This document shows positions 28,386 through 36,236 of a DNA stretch of 61,852 nucleotides, piece by piece (position 1 is the first letter of the stretch; every line of letters starts with the position of its first letter). The notes below the pieces were generated by a model. That model saw nothing but the letters and a program-made list of their open reading frames with translations, did not search any database and was not told the DNA's origin. Source of the stretch: an uncultured SAR116 cluster alpha proteobacterium. Its GTDB lineage: Bacteria; Pseudomonadota; Alphaproteobacteria; Puniceispirillales; Puniceispirillaceae. The stretch covers positions 1 to 61,852 of the forward strand of contig CABYPW010000014.1 of the NCBI GenBank assembly GCA_902520885.1. Direction: 5' to 3'. The translations under genes and the position numbers were made by a program.

Positions 28386-29816
28386 TTACCAGCTTGCTGA
28401 AATATATTGTGTTTCCATAAATTCGTGCATGCCCTCATGTCCACCTTCACGACCTAGACCAGATTGCTTGCTTCCACCAAACGGTGCCGCAGGGTCTGAT
28501 ACCAAACCCCGGTTCAACCCAACCATCCCATAATCAAGGCGCTCACAAACGTGCATCCCACGTTTCATATCTTCTGTGAAAACATAAGCTACAAGACCAT
28601 ATTCAGTATCGTTGGCTCGTCTAATGACGTCTTCCGTATCTTCAAAAGACTGTATAGCGGCGACTGGCCCAAAAATCTCATCAGCAACACACTCTGCTAT
28701 TTCTGGTACATTAGTAAGAACAGTAGGTGGATAGTAAAACCCAGGACCTTCGATATCTTCCCCGCCAAGCTTAATTTCAGCACCTTTAGAAACAGCATCT
28801 TTAACAAAAAAGGCTACTTTATCTTTTGTGGATTGATTAACAAGAGGACCCACATCGGTTTCTGGGTCAAGTCCATTTCCAGTTTTAAGATTTGCCATAG
28901 CATTAGTAAATTTAGAAACAAAGTCATCGAAAACTTTTTTATGTACATAAAATCTATTTGCAGCGGTGCATGCCTCTCCGAGGTTTCTCATTTTTGCAAG
29001 CATAGCTCCCTCTACAGCTATATCGATATCAGCATCATCAAATACAATTAACGGGGCATTTCCTCCAAGTTCCATGGCTGGTTTTAATACCTGATCTGCC
29101 GCAGACCGCAATAATACCCTGCCTATTTCTGTAGAGCCAGTAAATGAAACAACTCGAACACGGGGGTCATGCAATAACCTGTCGACTAATGGTCCCGTCT
29201 TTTTGGATGGTAGAACATTCACAACTCCTTTAGGAACACCAGCTTCCTCCAGTAACGGCATTAAAGCAAGCATTGTCAAAGGCGTTTCAGATGCGGGTTT
29301 TATAATTACTGGACAGCCTGCTGCCAATGCTGGAGCAATTTTTCTTGTACCCATCGCAGCTGGGTAATTCCAAGGTGTAACTAATACTGCAATGCCTGCT
29401 GGTTTATGCTGAACAACTATACGTGCTCCACTTGCGGGCGCATGCGTGATAAGACCATCAACACGCACTGCCTCTTCTGAAAACCAGCGAAAGAATTCAG
29501 CGGCATATGCTGCTTCACCTCGGGCGTCGTTGCCAGCTTTACCGTTTTCTAAAGTTATTAAACGAGCAAATTCCTCCTGCCTTTCAATCATAAGTTCATA
29601 AGCTTTGCGCAATATTTCGGACCTAGCTCTTGGTGTCCTAGATGCCCAATCTGCAAAAGCATCTTGTGCTGCATCTAAGGCTTCTTCTGCATCTGCTATT
29701 TCGGCGGATGCGACGGAAGCAAGCACACTTTCATCTGCTGGATTAATTACATCAAACCTAGTATTTTCTGCCCCAGATTTAAAAACGCCGTTAATATATA
29801 GATCCGTATATTCCAT
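28386..29816 (-). CDS. NAD(P)-dependent succinate-semialdehyde dehydrogenase-type enzyme
   Basis: A 476-residue aldehyde dehydrogenase of the GabD/SSADH group. Seen are VTPWNYPAAM, the NAD-binding SFTGSTEIGR, the catalytic Glu in MELGGNAPLIVFDDAD, and the nucleophilic Cys in GEACTAANRFYVH. VDEIFGPVAA and PFGGSKQSGLGREGG complete the family signature. It oxidises a semialdehyde to the acid in the cytosol. It follows the lipoyl E2-like gene by 11 bases, so it belongs to the E1/E2 operon and may act on an aldehyde produced or consumed there. The SSADH substrate is from similarity only. Confidence 0.9.
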   Translation of the reverse strand: MEYTDLYINGVFKSGAENTRFDVINPADESVLASVASAEIADAEEALDAAQDAFADWASRTPRARSEILRKAYELMIERQEEFARLITLENGKAGNDARGEAAYAAEFFRWFSEEAVRVDGLITHAPASGARIVVQHKPAGIAVLVTPWNYPAAMGTRKIAPALAAGCPVIIKPASETPLTMLALMPLLEEAGVPKGVVNVLPSKKTGPLVDRLLHDPRVRVVSFTGSTEIGRVLLRSAADQVLKPAMELGGNAPLIVFDDADIDIAVEGAMLAKMRNLGEACTAANRFYVHKKVFDDFVSKFTNAMANLKTGNGLDPETDVGPLVNQSTKDKVAFFVKDAVSKGAEIKLGGEDIEGPGFYYPPTVLTNVPEIAECVADEIFGPVAAIQSFEDTEDVIRRANDTEYGLVAYVFTEDMKRGMHVCERLDYGMVGLNRGLVSDPAAPFGGSKQSGLGREGGHEGMHEFMETQYISASW

Positions 29817-29827
29817 TAAATTTTGCC

Positions 29828-30871
29828 TTAAAGTAATTGTTTTAAAGGTGATTTTATTCGCATGCTTAAGTCGCGAAGTAATGAGAGTGCATTTTGCTGA
29901 GATATTTTATTGGGTTGCCAATCCAATGTAATCATATATTGTTCTGAAAAATCTGAAATCGTAAAATTTATATCTGAATTAATATCTCCAGAAAGTTGAA
30001 TAAAATCTGTAGCTGTTAAATCACAAACTTCTGCGGTTATAGCTATATCATTGTTGGAAGGTCTGATGTTTTCTAACTGAAACTTATCTGGGTCTTGATA
30101 CAGGACACTATTTAGCTCCTCTCCAGATTTATACTTAATTCCAATAATTTCAGAGTTAATTATTACTCTCAGGCTCGCAGAAATGAATGATGCAAAGATT
30201 AATTCTGAAGAAATATTTTTTTCGGAAGCAGAGTTTATTTCAGACATAAATATCAAAAATGAGGATTTACTAACCAAGCTTGTAGCATTGTTGCGAAGGG
30301 GCATTTTCCCTTGGTGGCTGGATAATTGCCTAAGTGAGGATAGGTCAGCTGCTTTAAAAGGTTCAGTAAAACCTGCTTTTTTTAGCTCAATCAAATTTAG
30401 ATTTTCAGCTGCCGCAAGAGAGCGTAATTTTGGAGATGCAAGAATTTTCTCTTTCGTAAATGATGGTCCTTCTATCTTTTGTTCATCTAAACTGCCATTC
30501 GATGCTGAGGGTGCAGGAAAATCTTCTGCTGGTTTTGTCTCTTTTTTAATGCTTGTCTCATTAGGGAGGTTTTGTTCATTGTCATTATTATTTTTTTCAC
30601 TAGCCCTTTTCTTTTCTTGAGGCGCAGCTTCTAAGTTTTCGACAATAAGGGCAACAACTTCACCTACGGGAACATCTGTATTTTCAAATGCTGAAACATT
30701 TGCCAAGAAACCATCGTGTTGTGCTTCAACCTCCATCGTAGACTTATCTGTTTCCACTTCCATGAGTGGGTCACCTTTTTTAACAGCATCTCCCTCATTT
30801 TTAAGCCAAGCAACCAACCTTCCTGTTTCCTGAGCCATCCCTAGGGCTGGCATGATGATTTCATGCGCCAT
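29828..30871 (-). CDS. Lipoyl E2-like protein with eroded acyltransferase domain
   Basis: A 347-residue relative of dihydrolipoamide acyltransferase. Residues 1-78 are a lipoyl domain with the lipoylation site K43 in ETDKSTMEVEA. A flexible charged linker (80-140) leads to a peripheral-subunit-binding domain (about 141-178, ILASPKLRSLAAAENLNL). The rest (about 180-347) is shorter than a normal catalytic domain, and the C-terminal position of the DHRxxDG active-site motif reads LDWQPNKISQQ, so the catalytic His and Asp are absent. It probably still carries acyl groups for E1 and binds E1 or E3. The ATG at 30871 begins the canonical MAHEIIMPALGM. Confidence 0.87.
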   Translation of the reverse strand: MAHEIIMPALGMAQETGRLVAWLKNEGDAVKKGDPLMEVETDKSTMEVEAQHDGFLANVSAFENTDVPVGEVVALIVENLEAAPQEKKRASEKNNNDNEQNLPNETSIKKETKPAEDFPAPSASNGSLDEQKIEGPSFTKEKILASPKLRSLAAAENLNLIELKKAGFTEPFKAADLSSLRQLSSHQGKMPLRNNATSLVSKSSFLIFMSEINSASEKNISSELIFASFISASLRVIINSEIIGIKYKSGEELNSVLYQDPDKFQLENIRPSNNDIAITAEVCDLTATDFIQLSGDINSDINFTISDFSEQYMITLDWQPNKISQQNALSLLRDLSMRIKSPLKQLL

Positions 30872-30872
30872 T

Positions 30873-31856
30873 CTAAATTTTTCCTTCAAGAACCATTACA
30901 ACTCTCTCGTGAATCTGCTGAGCTGTAGGAACCGTTAAATCTTCTAGTACAGGTGAGAAGGGGACAGGAACATCCATTGCGCCAAGTCGCTGCACAGGAG
31001 CATCTAAATAATAGAAAGCTTTTTCAGAGATTCTCGCAGCAATTTCTGCTGTTATTCCATAATTCTGATGCCCTTCATCTATCACAATTGCATGGGAAGT
31101 CTTCTTCACAGAATTGATCAATGTTGTTTCATCAAGTGGAGATATAGTTCTTGGATCAATAACTTCTGCTGAAATATTCTGATCAGCCAGAGTATTAGCA
31201 GCCATCTCTGCTTGCTGAACCATGGAGGATGTAGCAATTAGAGTGATGTCTGTTCCAGGACGAAGAATATTTGCTTCTCCAAAGTTAATCAAATATTCTT
31301 CTTCTGGTACTTCAGCTTTATCGTTATACATCAATTTATCCTCAAAAATAACAACTGGGTTGTTATCTCTGATAGCAGTTTTCATCAACCCCTTTGCTTC
31401 ATAAGCAGAAGATGGCATGGCTACCTTTAAGCCGGGTATATGAGCAACAAGAGCTTGCAGAGATTGGCTATGCTGAGCAGCTGAACGTCGTGTAGCACCC
31501 ATATTTGTCCGCAATACCATTGGTACTGATAGCTTGCCTCCTGACATATAATGTGTTTTTGCAGCCTGATTACAAAGCTGATCCATTATCAGAAACAAGA
31601 AATCACCAAACATAAGGTCTACAATTGGTCTTAATCCTGTCATAGCAGCACCTACCGCTATTCCTGTAAAGCCTGGCTCCGATATCGGTGTGTCTATTAC
31701 TCTTTCTGTTCCAAATTCTTCAACTAGGCCGGACAAAACCTTAAATGGTGTTCCAGCCTCTGCAACATCTTCTCCAAGGATGATTATACTCTCATCCAAC
31801 CGCATTTCTTCTGCCATAGCTTCGTTTACAGCTGCCCCAAAGGTAATTTCTCTCAT
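30873..31856 (-). CDS. 2-oxoacid dehydrogenase E1 beta subunit (AcoB/PdhB type)
   Basis: A 327-residue transketolase-like beta subunit. The TPP-side Glu in GEDVAEAGTPFKV, the KVLSGLVEEFG, the DTPISEPGFTGIAVGAAM and the C-terminal domain ILRPGTDITLIATSSMV with DPRTISPLDE are all typical. Together with the alpha subunit it decarboxylates a 2-oxo acid (pyruvate, acetoin or branched-chain type) and transfers the acyl unit to lipoate. The E2-like gene starts one base after its stop codon. Confidence 0.94.
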   Translation of the reverse strand: MREITFGAAVNEAMAEEMRLDESIIILGEDVAEAGTPFKVLSGLVEEFGTERVIDTPISEPGFTGIAVGAAMTGLRPIVDLMFGDFLFLIMDQLCNQAAKTHYMSGGKLSVPMVLRTNMGATRRSAAQHSQSLQALVAHIPGLKVAMPSSAYEAKGLMKTAIRDNNPVVIFEDKLMYNDKAEVPEEEYLINFGEANILRPGTDITLIATSSMVQQAEMAANTLADQNISAEVIDPRTISPLDETTLINSVKKTSHAIVIDEGHQNYGITAEIAARISEKAFYYLDAPVQRLGAMDVPVPFSPVLEDLTVPTAQQIHERVVMVLEGKI

Positions 31857-31887
31857 TTTCTACATCCTAAATTAAAATTGTTTTACC

Positions 31888-32868
31888 TTAATTCGAGGCG
31901 AAAACATGCATATTTACCTCCGATGCATCTGGCCAAGCAGCATTAAGAGCATAATTGACGGCTTCTTCCGCATCTTTTTCTATTTGCAGCTCAATCGATT
32001 TTAGTTCTTCTGAAGTTGAGATTTTCTTATCCACTAACAGCTGACTAAAGTTAGTGATAGGATCTCTTTCCTCACGCCAAAGTTGCTCTTCTTCTTTGCT
32101 TCTATAGTACTCACGATTAATATCTCCAACATGATGTCCATGATAACGATAGGTATTTAGTAAGATAAAAAAAGGTCCATCTCCTTTTCTAGCACGCTCA
32201 ACAAGCTCTTGTGTTAAATTATTTACTGCTAATACATCTTGACCGTCTACTTCAAAACTCTCAATTCCAAATCCTTTTGCACGAGCCATGAGGTCGCCTG
32301 CGGCCATTTCCTCTACCTTAGTGTATTCTCCGTAAAGATTATTCTCGCATGCGTATATTACTGGAAGTTTCCACAAAGCAGCCATGTTCATTGTTTCATA
32401 TAAAAGACCTTGGCCAAGAGCGCCGTCTCCAAAAAAACAGACAGATACTTCTTTTTTTCCCATTCTTTTTGCAGTTAATGCAGCCCCAGTCGCAATACCA
32501 GCTGAACCACCTACGATTGCATTAGCACCGAGGTTGCCATTTGCTTGGTCAGCAATATGCATGGAACCACCTTTACCTCTGCAATACCCTTCTTGTTTGC
32601 CAAGAAGTTCACAAAACATCTGTTTAAAATCTGCTCCCTTGGCAACACAATGACCATGGCCCCTGTGCGTTGATGTTATTTTATCATTTGGTGTAAGTGC
32701 TTCGCAAATTCCAACTGCTACAGCTTCTTGGCCTACGTACATATGTGTGAGACCCGGCATTTTTGCAGATAGATATAACTGATTTGCCTGCTCTTCAAAA
32801 GCACGAATTCGCACCATTTGCCGAAACATTTGTAAATAGCTATTTTTATTATCTTTGTTATTCGACAT
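31888..32868 (-). CDS. 2-oxoacid dehydrogenase E1 alpha subunit (AcoA/PdhA type)
   Basis: A 326-residue TPP-dependent alpha subunit. The TPP motif runs from GDGALGQG to ENN (GDG x about 25 NN). RGHGHCVAKGADFKQMFCELLGK and the GKGGSMHIAD loop are standard, as is the YRYHGHHVGD phosphorylation-loop region. Length and style fit the acetoin dehydrogenase/PDH-alpha group. It is separated by 31 bases from E1 beta. The preferred 2-oxo acid is not determined. No E3 (dihydrolipoamide dehydrogenase) gene is present in the window. Confidence 0.93.
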   Translation of the reverse strand: MSNNKDNKNSYLQMFRQMVRIRAFEEQANQLYLSAKMPGLTHMYVGQEAVAVGICEALTPNDKITSTHRGHGHCVAKGADFKQMFCELLGKQEGYCRGKGGSMHIADQANGNLGANAIVGGSAGIATGAALTAKRMGKKEVSVCFFGDGALGQGLLYETMNMAALWKLPVIYACENNLYGEYTKVEEMAAGDLMARAKGFGIESFEVDGQDVLAVNNLTQELVERARKGDGPFFILLNTYRYHGHHVGDINREYYRSKEEEQLWREERDPITNFSQLLVDKKISTSEELKSIELQIEKDAEEAVNYALNAAWPDASEVNMHVFASN

Positions 32869-32935
32869 AGTTCACCGTTTTTTAGTATATTCAATTAATC
32901 AAGAAATATATGCATATCTCAGTTTAGAATTAACC

Positions 32936-34234
32936 TTAATACCTGTTAGCGATTGGGAGTTCTTCGGCTGGAAAGAGGCTTATCACTTGACATCCTTTAT
33001 CTGTAACAACTACCTCTTCTTCAATTCGTGCAGCAGATATTCCATCTGTAGCTGGGCAATATGTCTCCAGCGCAAAAACCATCCCAGTTTTTATTTCCAT
33101 GGGATTTTCGAGACTGACTGCACGCGATATTATAGGCCGTTCATGAAGAGCGAGTCCAAGTCCATGGCCGAATTGTAGCCCAAAAGCCGCAAGCTCACTT
33201 GGAAAGCCATACTCCTCAGCTTTAGGCCAAACACTGGCCACTTTGTCCGTTCCAACACCTGGTTTAATTTCAGCAATCGCTGCATTTAGCCAGTCACGCG
33301 CTTTAACGTAAGCATCGTTCTGCACCGATGTAGCACGACCAATATTAAATGTTCGATAATAACAAGTACGATACCCCTGATAACTCTGCAAAATGTCAAA
33401 AAATGCCTGGTCTCCAGGGCGGAAATATCTATCCGTAAAATTGTGAGGGTGAGGACTACATCTTTCCCCAGCTATTGCATTAATTGCTTCTACATCATCT
33501 GAGCCCATCTCATAGAGCATTTTATTTGCAAGAGCCACGATATCATTTTCTCGGACGCCTGGCTTTAATTCTTCCCATATCATATGGTATACCCCATCAA
33601 CCATACTGGCTGCTTGGTTTAATAATTGAATTTCATCCACGTTTTTTATTTCTCTTGCTTCCAGCATAATTTGTTGGCCATCTACGACATTTAGGCCAGC
33701 TTCCTGAAGCGCAAAGAACATCGCTGTTTCAGCATAATCAACTCCAACTGGCATATCAGAAACGCCTGCCTTCTTAATAAGTGAGGCAATCTCTTCTGCA
33801 TAATATTTCATCAACCCAAAAGACGGAGGTATTGTTCCTCTCATGCCAACCACTCCAGGAAGGCAATGTTCAGGGTCAAGCCAATCACAATTAAGTTTAT
33901 GATGAACAGCAGCGGAACCAAAATCCCAAACATAAGGTTCATCATCCCCGGCTAGAAGTGCAAAGCGACACATTTTGTCTCGCTCCCATTCACCAATTTT
34001 TGTTCCAGTAATATAACGTATATTATTAACATCGAACGTAAGGATAGAACCACAATTAGAGTTTTTGAGCGCATTTTTTGCTCTACTCAGCCTGTATCTT
34101 CTTAAACGGTCGTGATCAACACGTCTTTCAAAATCGACAGCGGTGTGACCAAGGGCAGGTATTGGTCTATCCCAACTCCAATTTTGATTAGAGTCGCTTG
34201 GCTGAAGAATGCGTGGGCTTAGAGCATTTGTCAT
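32936..34234 (-). CDS. M24 (Xaa-Pro peptidase/creatinase-fold) protein with incomplete metal site
   Basis: A 432-residue pita-bread-fold protein with the creatinase N-terminal domain (about 40-195) and M24 domain (about 205-425). D280, H357 (FGHGLGLALHE), E390 and E405 fit metal-site positions, but the second Asp of the usual D-x(10)-D pair falls in a CYYRT stretch (291-295), so a dinuclear centre is unlikely. The family includes prolidases, creatinase and the DMSP lyase DddP; which activity applies is unclear. It leads the E1 alpha/beta, E2-like, aldehyde dehydrogenase run, 67 bases upstream of E1 alpha. Confidence 0.83.
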   Translation of the reverse strand: MTNALSPRILQPSDSNQNWSWDRPIPALGHTAVDFERRVDHDRLRRYRLSRAKNALKNSNCGSILTFDVNNIRYITGTKIGEWERDKMCRFALLAGDDEPYVWDFGSAAVHHKLNCDWLDPEHCLPGVVGMRGTIPPSFGLMKYYAEEIASLIKKAGVSDMPVGVDYAETAMFFALQEAGLNVVDGQQIMLEAREIKNVDEIQLLNQAASMVDGVYHMIWEELKPGVRENDIVALANKMLYEMGSDDVEAINAIAGERCSPHPHNFTDRYFRPGDQAFFDILQSYQGYRTCYYRTFNIGRATSVQNDAYVKARDWLNAAIAEIKPGVGTDKVASVWPKAEEYGFPSELAAFGLQFGHGLGLALHERPIISRAVSLENPMEIKTGMVFALETYCPATDGISAARIEEEVVVTDKGCQVISLFPAEELPIANRY

Positions 34235-34366
34235 TTTACTATTCCGTTCTAAATAATACCAAATTTAAATTAGATGATTGAATTATGTATATAAAATCTT
34301 ATCTAAATTTTTAGCTTAAGCAATAAAAAATTGATCATGTTAGATGAACACCAATGAATTTTTAAA

Positions 34367-34407
34367 TAGCTAAAATGTCAATAACATTTAATGTAAGTAG
34401 CTAAAAT
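34367..34407. repeat. Direct repeat TAGCTAAAAT in promoter region of the M24 gene
   Basis: TAGCTAAAAT occurs at 34367-34376 and again at 34398-34407, a spacing of 31 bases or about three helical turns. The 220-base interval lies upstream of the M24 gene on the minus strand and downstream of the ThuA gene. The spacing would suit a regulator bound twice on one face, but the repeats are short and AT-rich. Confidence 0.35.
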
Positions 34408-34454
34408 TGCGATTTAAATTTGGATGATTTCATGTTCTAAGGCTGATTTAACTC

Positions 34455-35171
34455 TCATTTATAATTGATATTTGCTCCTGCTGCCCACAACATACCGCGC
34501 CTCATTATTTCAGTAACACTAGGATGTTTGAGATCGTCTAATAAATGTCCGATTGAGCAATAAAAAATGCGTCCCTTATCCCAGCGGCGTTTCCAAGCGA
34601 TAGGCATTACTGTCCCTTCAATCCACCAGTGGTGCTCTCCTGAGAAGGTGGTGGTTGCCAGTACTTCGTTTGATGGGTCTACTAGCATATAATATTGCTC
34701 ACTATGCAGTTTAAAACTTCTAATACCGTATGTGATAGGATCATCTGGCTTGCAAATAGTAACATCATAATGCACAAAATCAGCTGTTGGATCTTGATTA
34801 TCAGGCCAACCTGGAGGGTGGGCAACAAATTGACCGCCGATTAGAAAGTGATAGGTGGGTCTATCCCTAAATGCGTCACCCATATGTCCATGCCACCCTG
34901 CCAGACCACAGCCATTAGCAATAAGCTTAACAAGGCCATCCTCTTGCAATTTAGTCATATTACCAAATTCAGCTTGATGAGAAGAACGAGCACTTGACCA
35001 AATCGGCACAATCAACTCAACATCTTCCAATTTTTCTGGGTTTTCAAGAGGTGCCAACGTCTCATATACTTCGACATCAAACTCGTTTTTTTCGAGAAGC
35101 TCTTTACACCAATTGCTAAATGCTATTGGTGAATGACCTTCCCATCCTCCTGCAAATAATATTGCTTTCAT
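34455..35171 (-). CDS. ThuA-domain protein
   Basis: A 238-residue class I glutamine-amidotransferase-like fold of the ThuA family. The start KAILFAGGWEGHSP, the GCGLAGWHGHMGDAFRDR region and GRIFYCSIGHLLDD are characteristic. ThuA-domain proteins occur in trehalose, maltitol and other sugar loci and are often linked to 3-keto-sugar chemistry, though the exact reaction is unsettled. The ATG at 35171 begins the conserved domain; an in-frame TTG 24 bases earlier is less likely. It is 38 bases downstream of the SDR gene and probably co-transcribed with it. Confidence 0.87.
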   Translation of the reverse strand: MKAILFAGGWEGHSPIAFSNWCKELLEKNEFDVEVYETLAPLENPEKLEDVELIVPIWSSARSSHQAEFGNMTKLQEDGLVKLIANGCGLAGWHGHMGDAFRDRPTYHFLIGGQFVAHPPGWPDNQDPTADFVHYDVTICKPDDPITYGIRSFKLHSEQYYMLVDPSNEVLATTTFSGEHHWWIEGTVMPIAWKRRWDKGRIFYCSIGHLLDDLKHPSVTEIMRRGMLWAAGANINYK

Positions 35172-35209
35172 TTTTGGAGTTATCTTATATTGCAACTATA
35201 AGATGTGCA

Positions 35210-36034
35210 TTAACGCATGCATCCACCGCCATCTATACACATACCACCATCTATCATTATAAGTTGCCCGTTCATATAATCGGAGTCAGCGCTTGCAAGG
35301 AAAGATGCTGTTCCAACAATATCTTCTGGGTATGAATAACGCCCCATTAGAATCATTTTCCTTGTGACCTCATCCATCGATTTACCTTCCTCATCAAACT
35401 TGCCAATTGCAACCAGATCTTTATCTAGCTGATGCCATAATTCAGTTGCTACAACGCCAGGACCATATCCATTGACTGTGATGTTATGTTCTACTAAAGC
35501 TTTCGAACCTCCTCTTATCATTGCGAGAACAGCATGTTTTGAAGATGCGTATGGTACGATATCGTCAAAAGATAAATGCGAGGCAATGGACCCCACATTT
35601 ATGATTTTGTAGGGTCCGTTTTCTTTGCCTTGAGCTATCATTTGTTTTGCAGTTTCCTGCATGCCAAGAAGAACGCCAAGGCCATTAACTTTCATAATCA
35701 TATCCCAGTTTTCTTCTGTTATGTCCAAAAACATTAGGGGCTTGTTTATGCCAGCATTTAATACAGAAACGTTTATAGAGCCAAAGGCATTAACCGTGCA
35801 AGCCACTGCAGCTGCGTTGTCTTCTCGTGAGGTGACATCCATTTTTATGGCGACTGCTTTGCCATTTCCCGCTGAATTAATCCTGTTCGCAACTTCTTGC
35901 GCACCGGATTCATTCACGTCACCTAAGCAAACATTTGCTCCTTGGGCTGCATAATTCTCTCCAATCGCAGCCCCCATCCCCTGAGCGCCTCCCGTGATTA
36001 AAATATTTTTTCCAGCTAAACGTGATTTATTCAT
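35210..36034 (-). CDS. SDR-family oxidoreductase
   Basis: A 274-residue classical short-chain dehydrogenase. The NAD(P) motif is ITGGAQGMGAAIG, NAG occurs in VLNAGINKP, and the catalytic Ser and Tyr-x-x-x-Lys are in NVGSIASH and YASSK. A C-terminal YMNGQLIMIDGG closes the domain. The fold matches sorbitol/acetoin-type reductases, consistent with oxidation of a sugar or polyol taken up by the divergent ABC system. The ATG at 36034 has GGAG six bases upstream and is preferred over the ATG at 36046. Confidence 0.9.
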   Translation of the reverse strand: MNKSRLAGKNILITGGAQGMGAAIGENYAAQGANVCLGDVNESGAQEVANRINSAGNGKAVAIKMDVTSREDNAAAVACTVNAFGSINVSVLNAGINKPLMFLDITEENWDMIMKVNGLGVLLGMQETAKQMIAQGKENGPYKIINVGSIASHLSFDDIVPYASSKHAVLAMIRGGSKALVEHNITVNGYGPGVVATELWHQLDKDLVAIGKFDEEGKSMDEVTRKMILMGRYSYPEDIVGTASFLASADSDYMNGQLIMIDGGMCIDGGGCMR

Positions 36035-36097
36035 AATATGCTCCATCTAAGAATTCTCTATTAACTCAAACGCAAGCTATTGATCGATTAAATTGAA

Positions 36098-36140
36098 AAT
36101 ATATCCATAATGATAATAATATATCCAAAATGGATATATT
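36098..36140. promoter_or_regulatory. Candidate operator: three copies of AATATATCCA
   Basis: AATATATCCA occurs at 36098-36107 and 36118-36127 (direct, exactly 20 bases apart, two helical turns). Its exact reverse complement TGGATATATT is at 36131-36140, making a ten-base-pair perfect inverted repeat with an AAA centre. The cluster lies between the divergent SDR/ThuA and ABC-transporter operons. It looks like a binding site for a dimeric regulator controlling both directions. The wHTH-SBP protein at the end of the ABC operon is the obvious candidate, by inference. Confidence 0.6.
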
Positions 36141-36236
36141 ATCTATTCTTTGTTAAACTTCTTTACAACACAATTTTGAATAATCGCCCTATCTTTTTTT
36201 GATGAGGATTTGATGACAAAATACGGGAGGTATCAT

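Noticed and set aside
28551-29051. 166-codon open frame on the plus strand
   Set aside because: It lies wholly antisense to the aldehyde dehydrogenase gene, has no recognisable motif and a composition expected of a shadow frame.
30183-30620. 145-codon open frame on the plus strand
   Set aside because: Antisense to the linker and domain region of the lipoyl E2-like gene, with low-complexity Phe/Ser-rich translation and no start signals.
32936-34234. DMSP lyase DddP
   Set aside because: It shares the M24 fold and general size, but the paired metal Asp motif is missing (CYYRT) and the surrounding residues differ from my memory of DddP; the fold alone is not enough.
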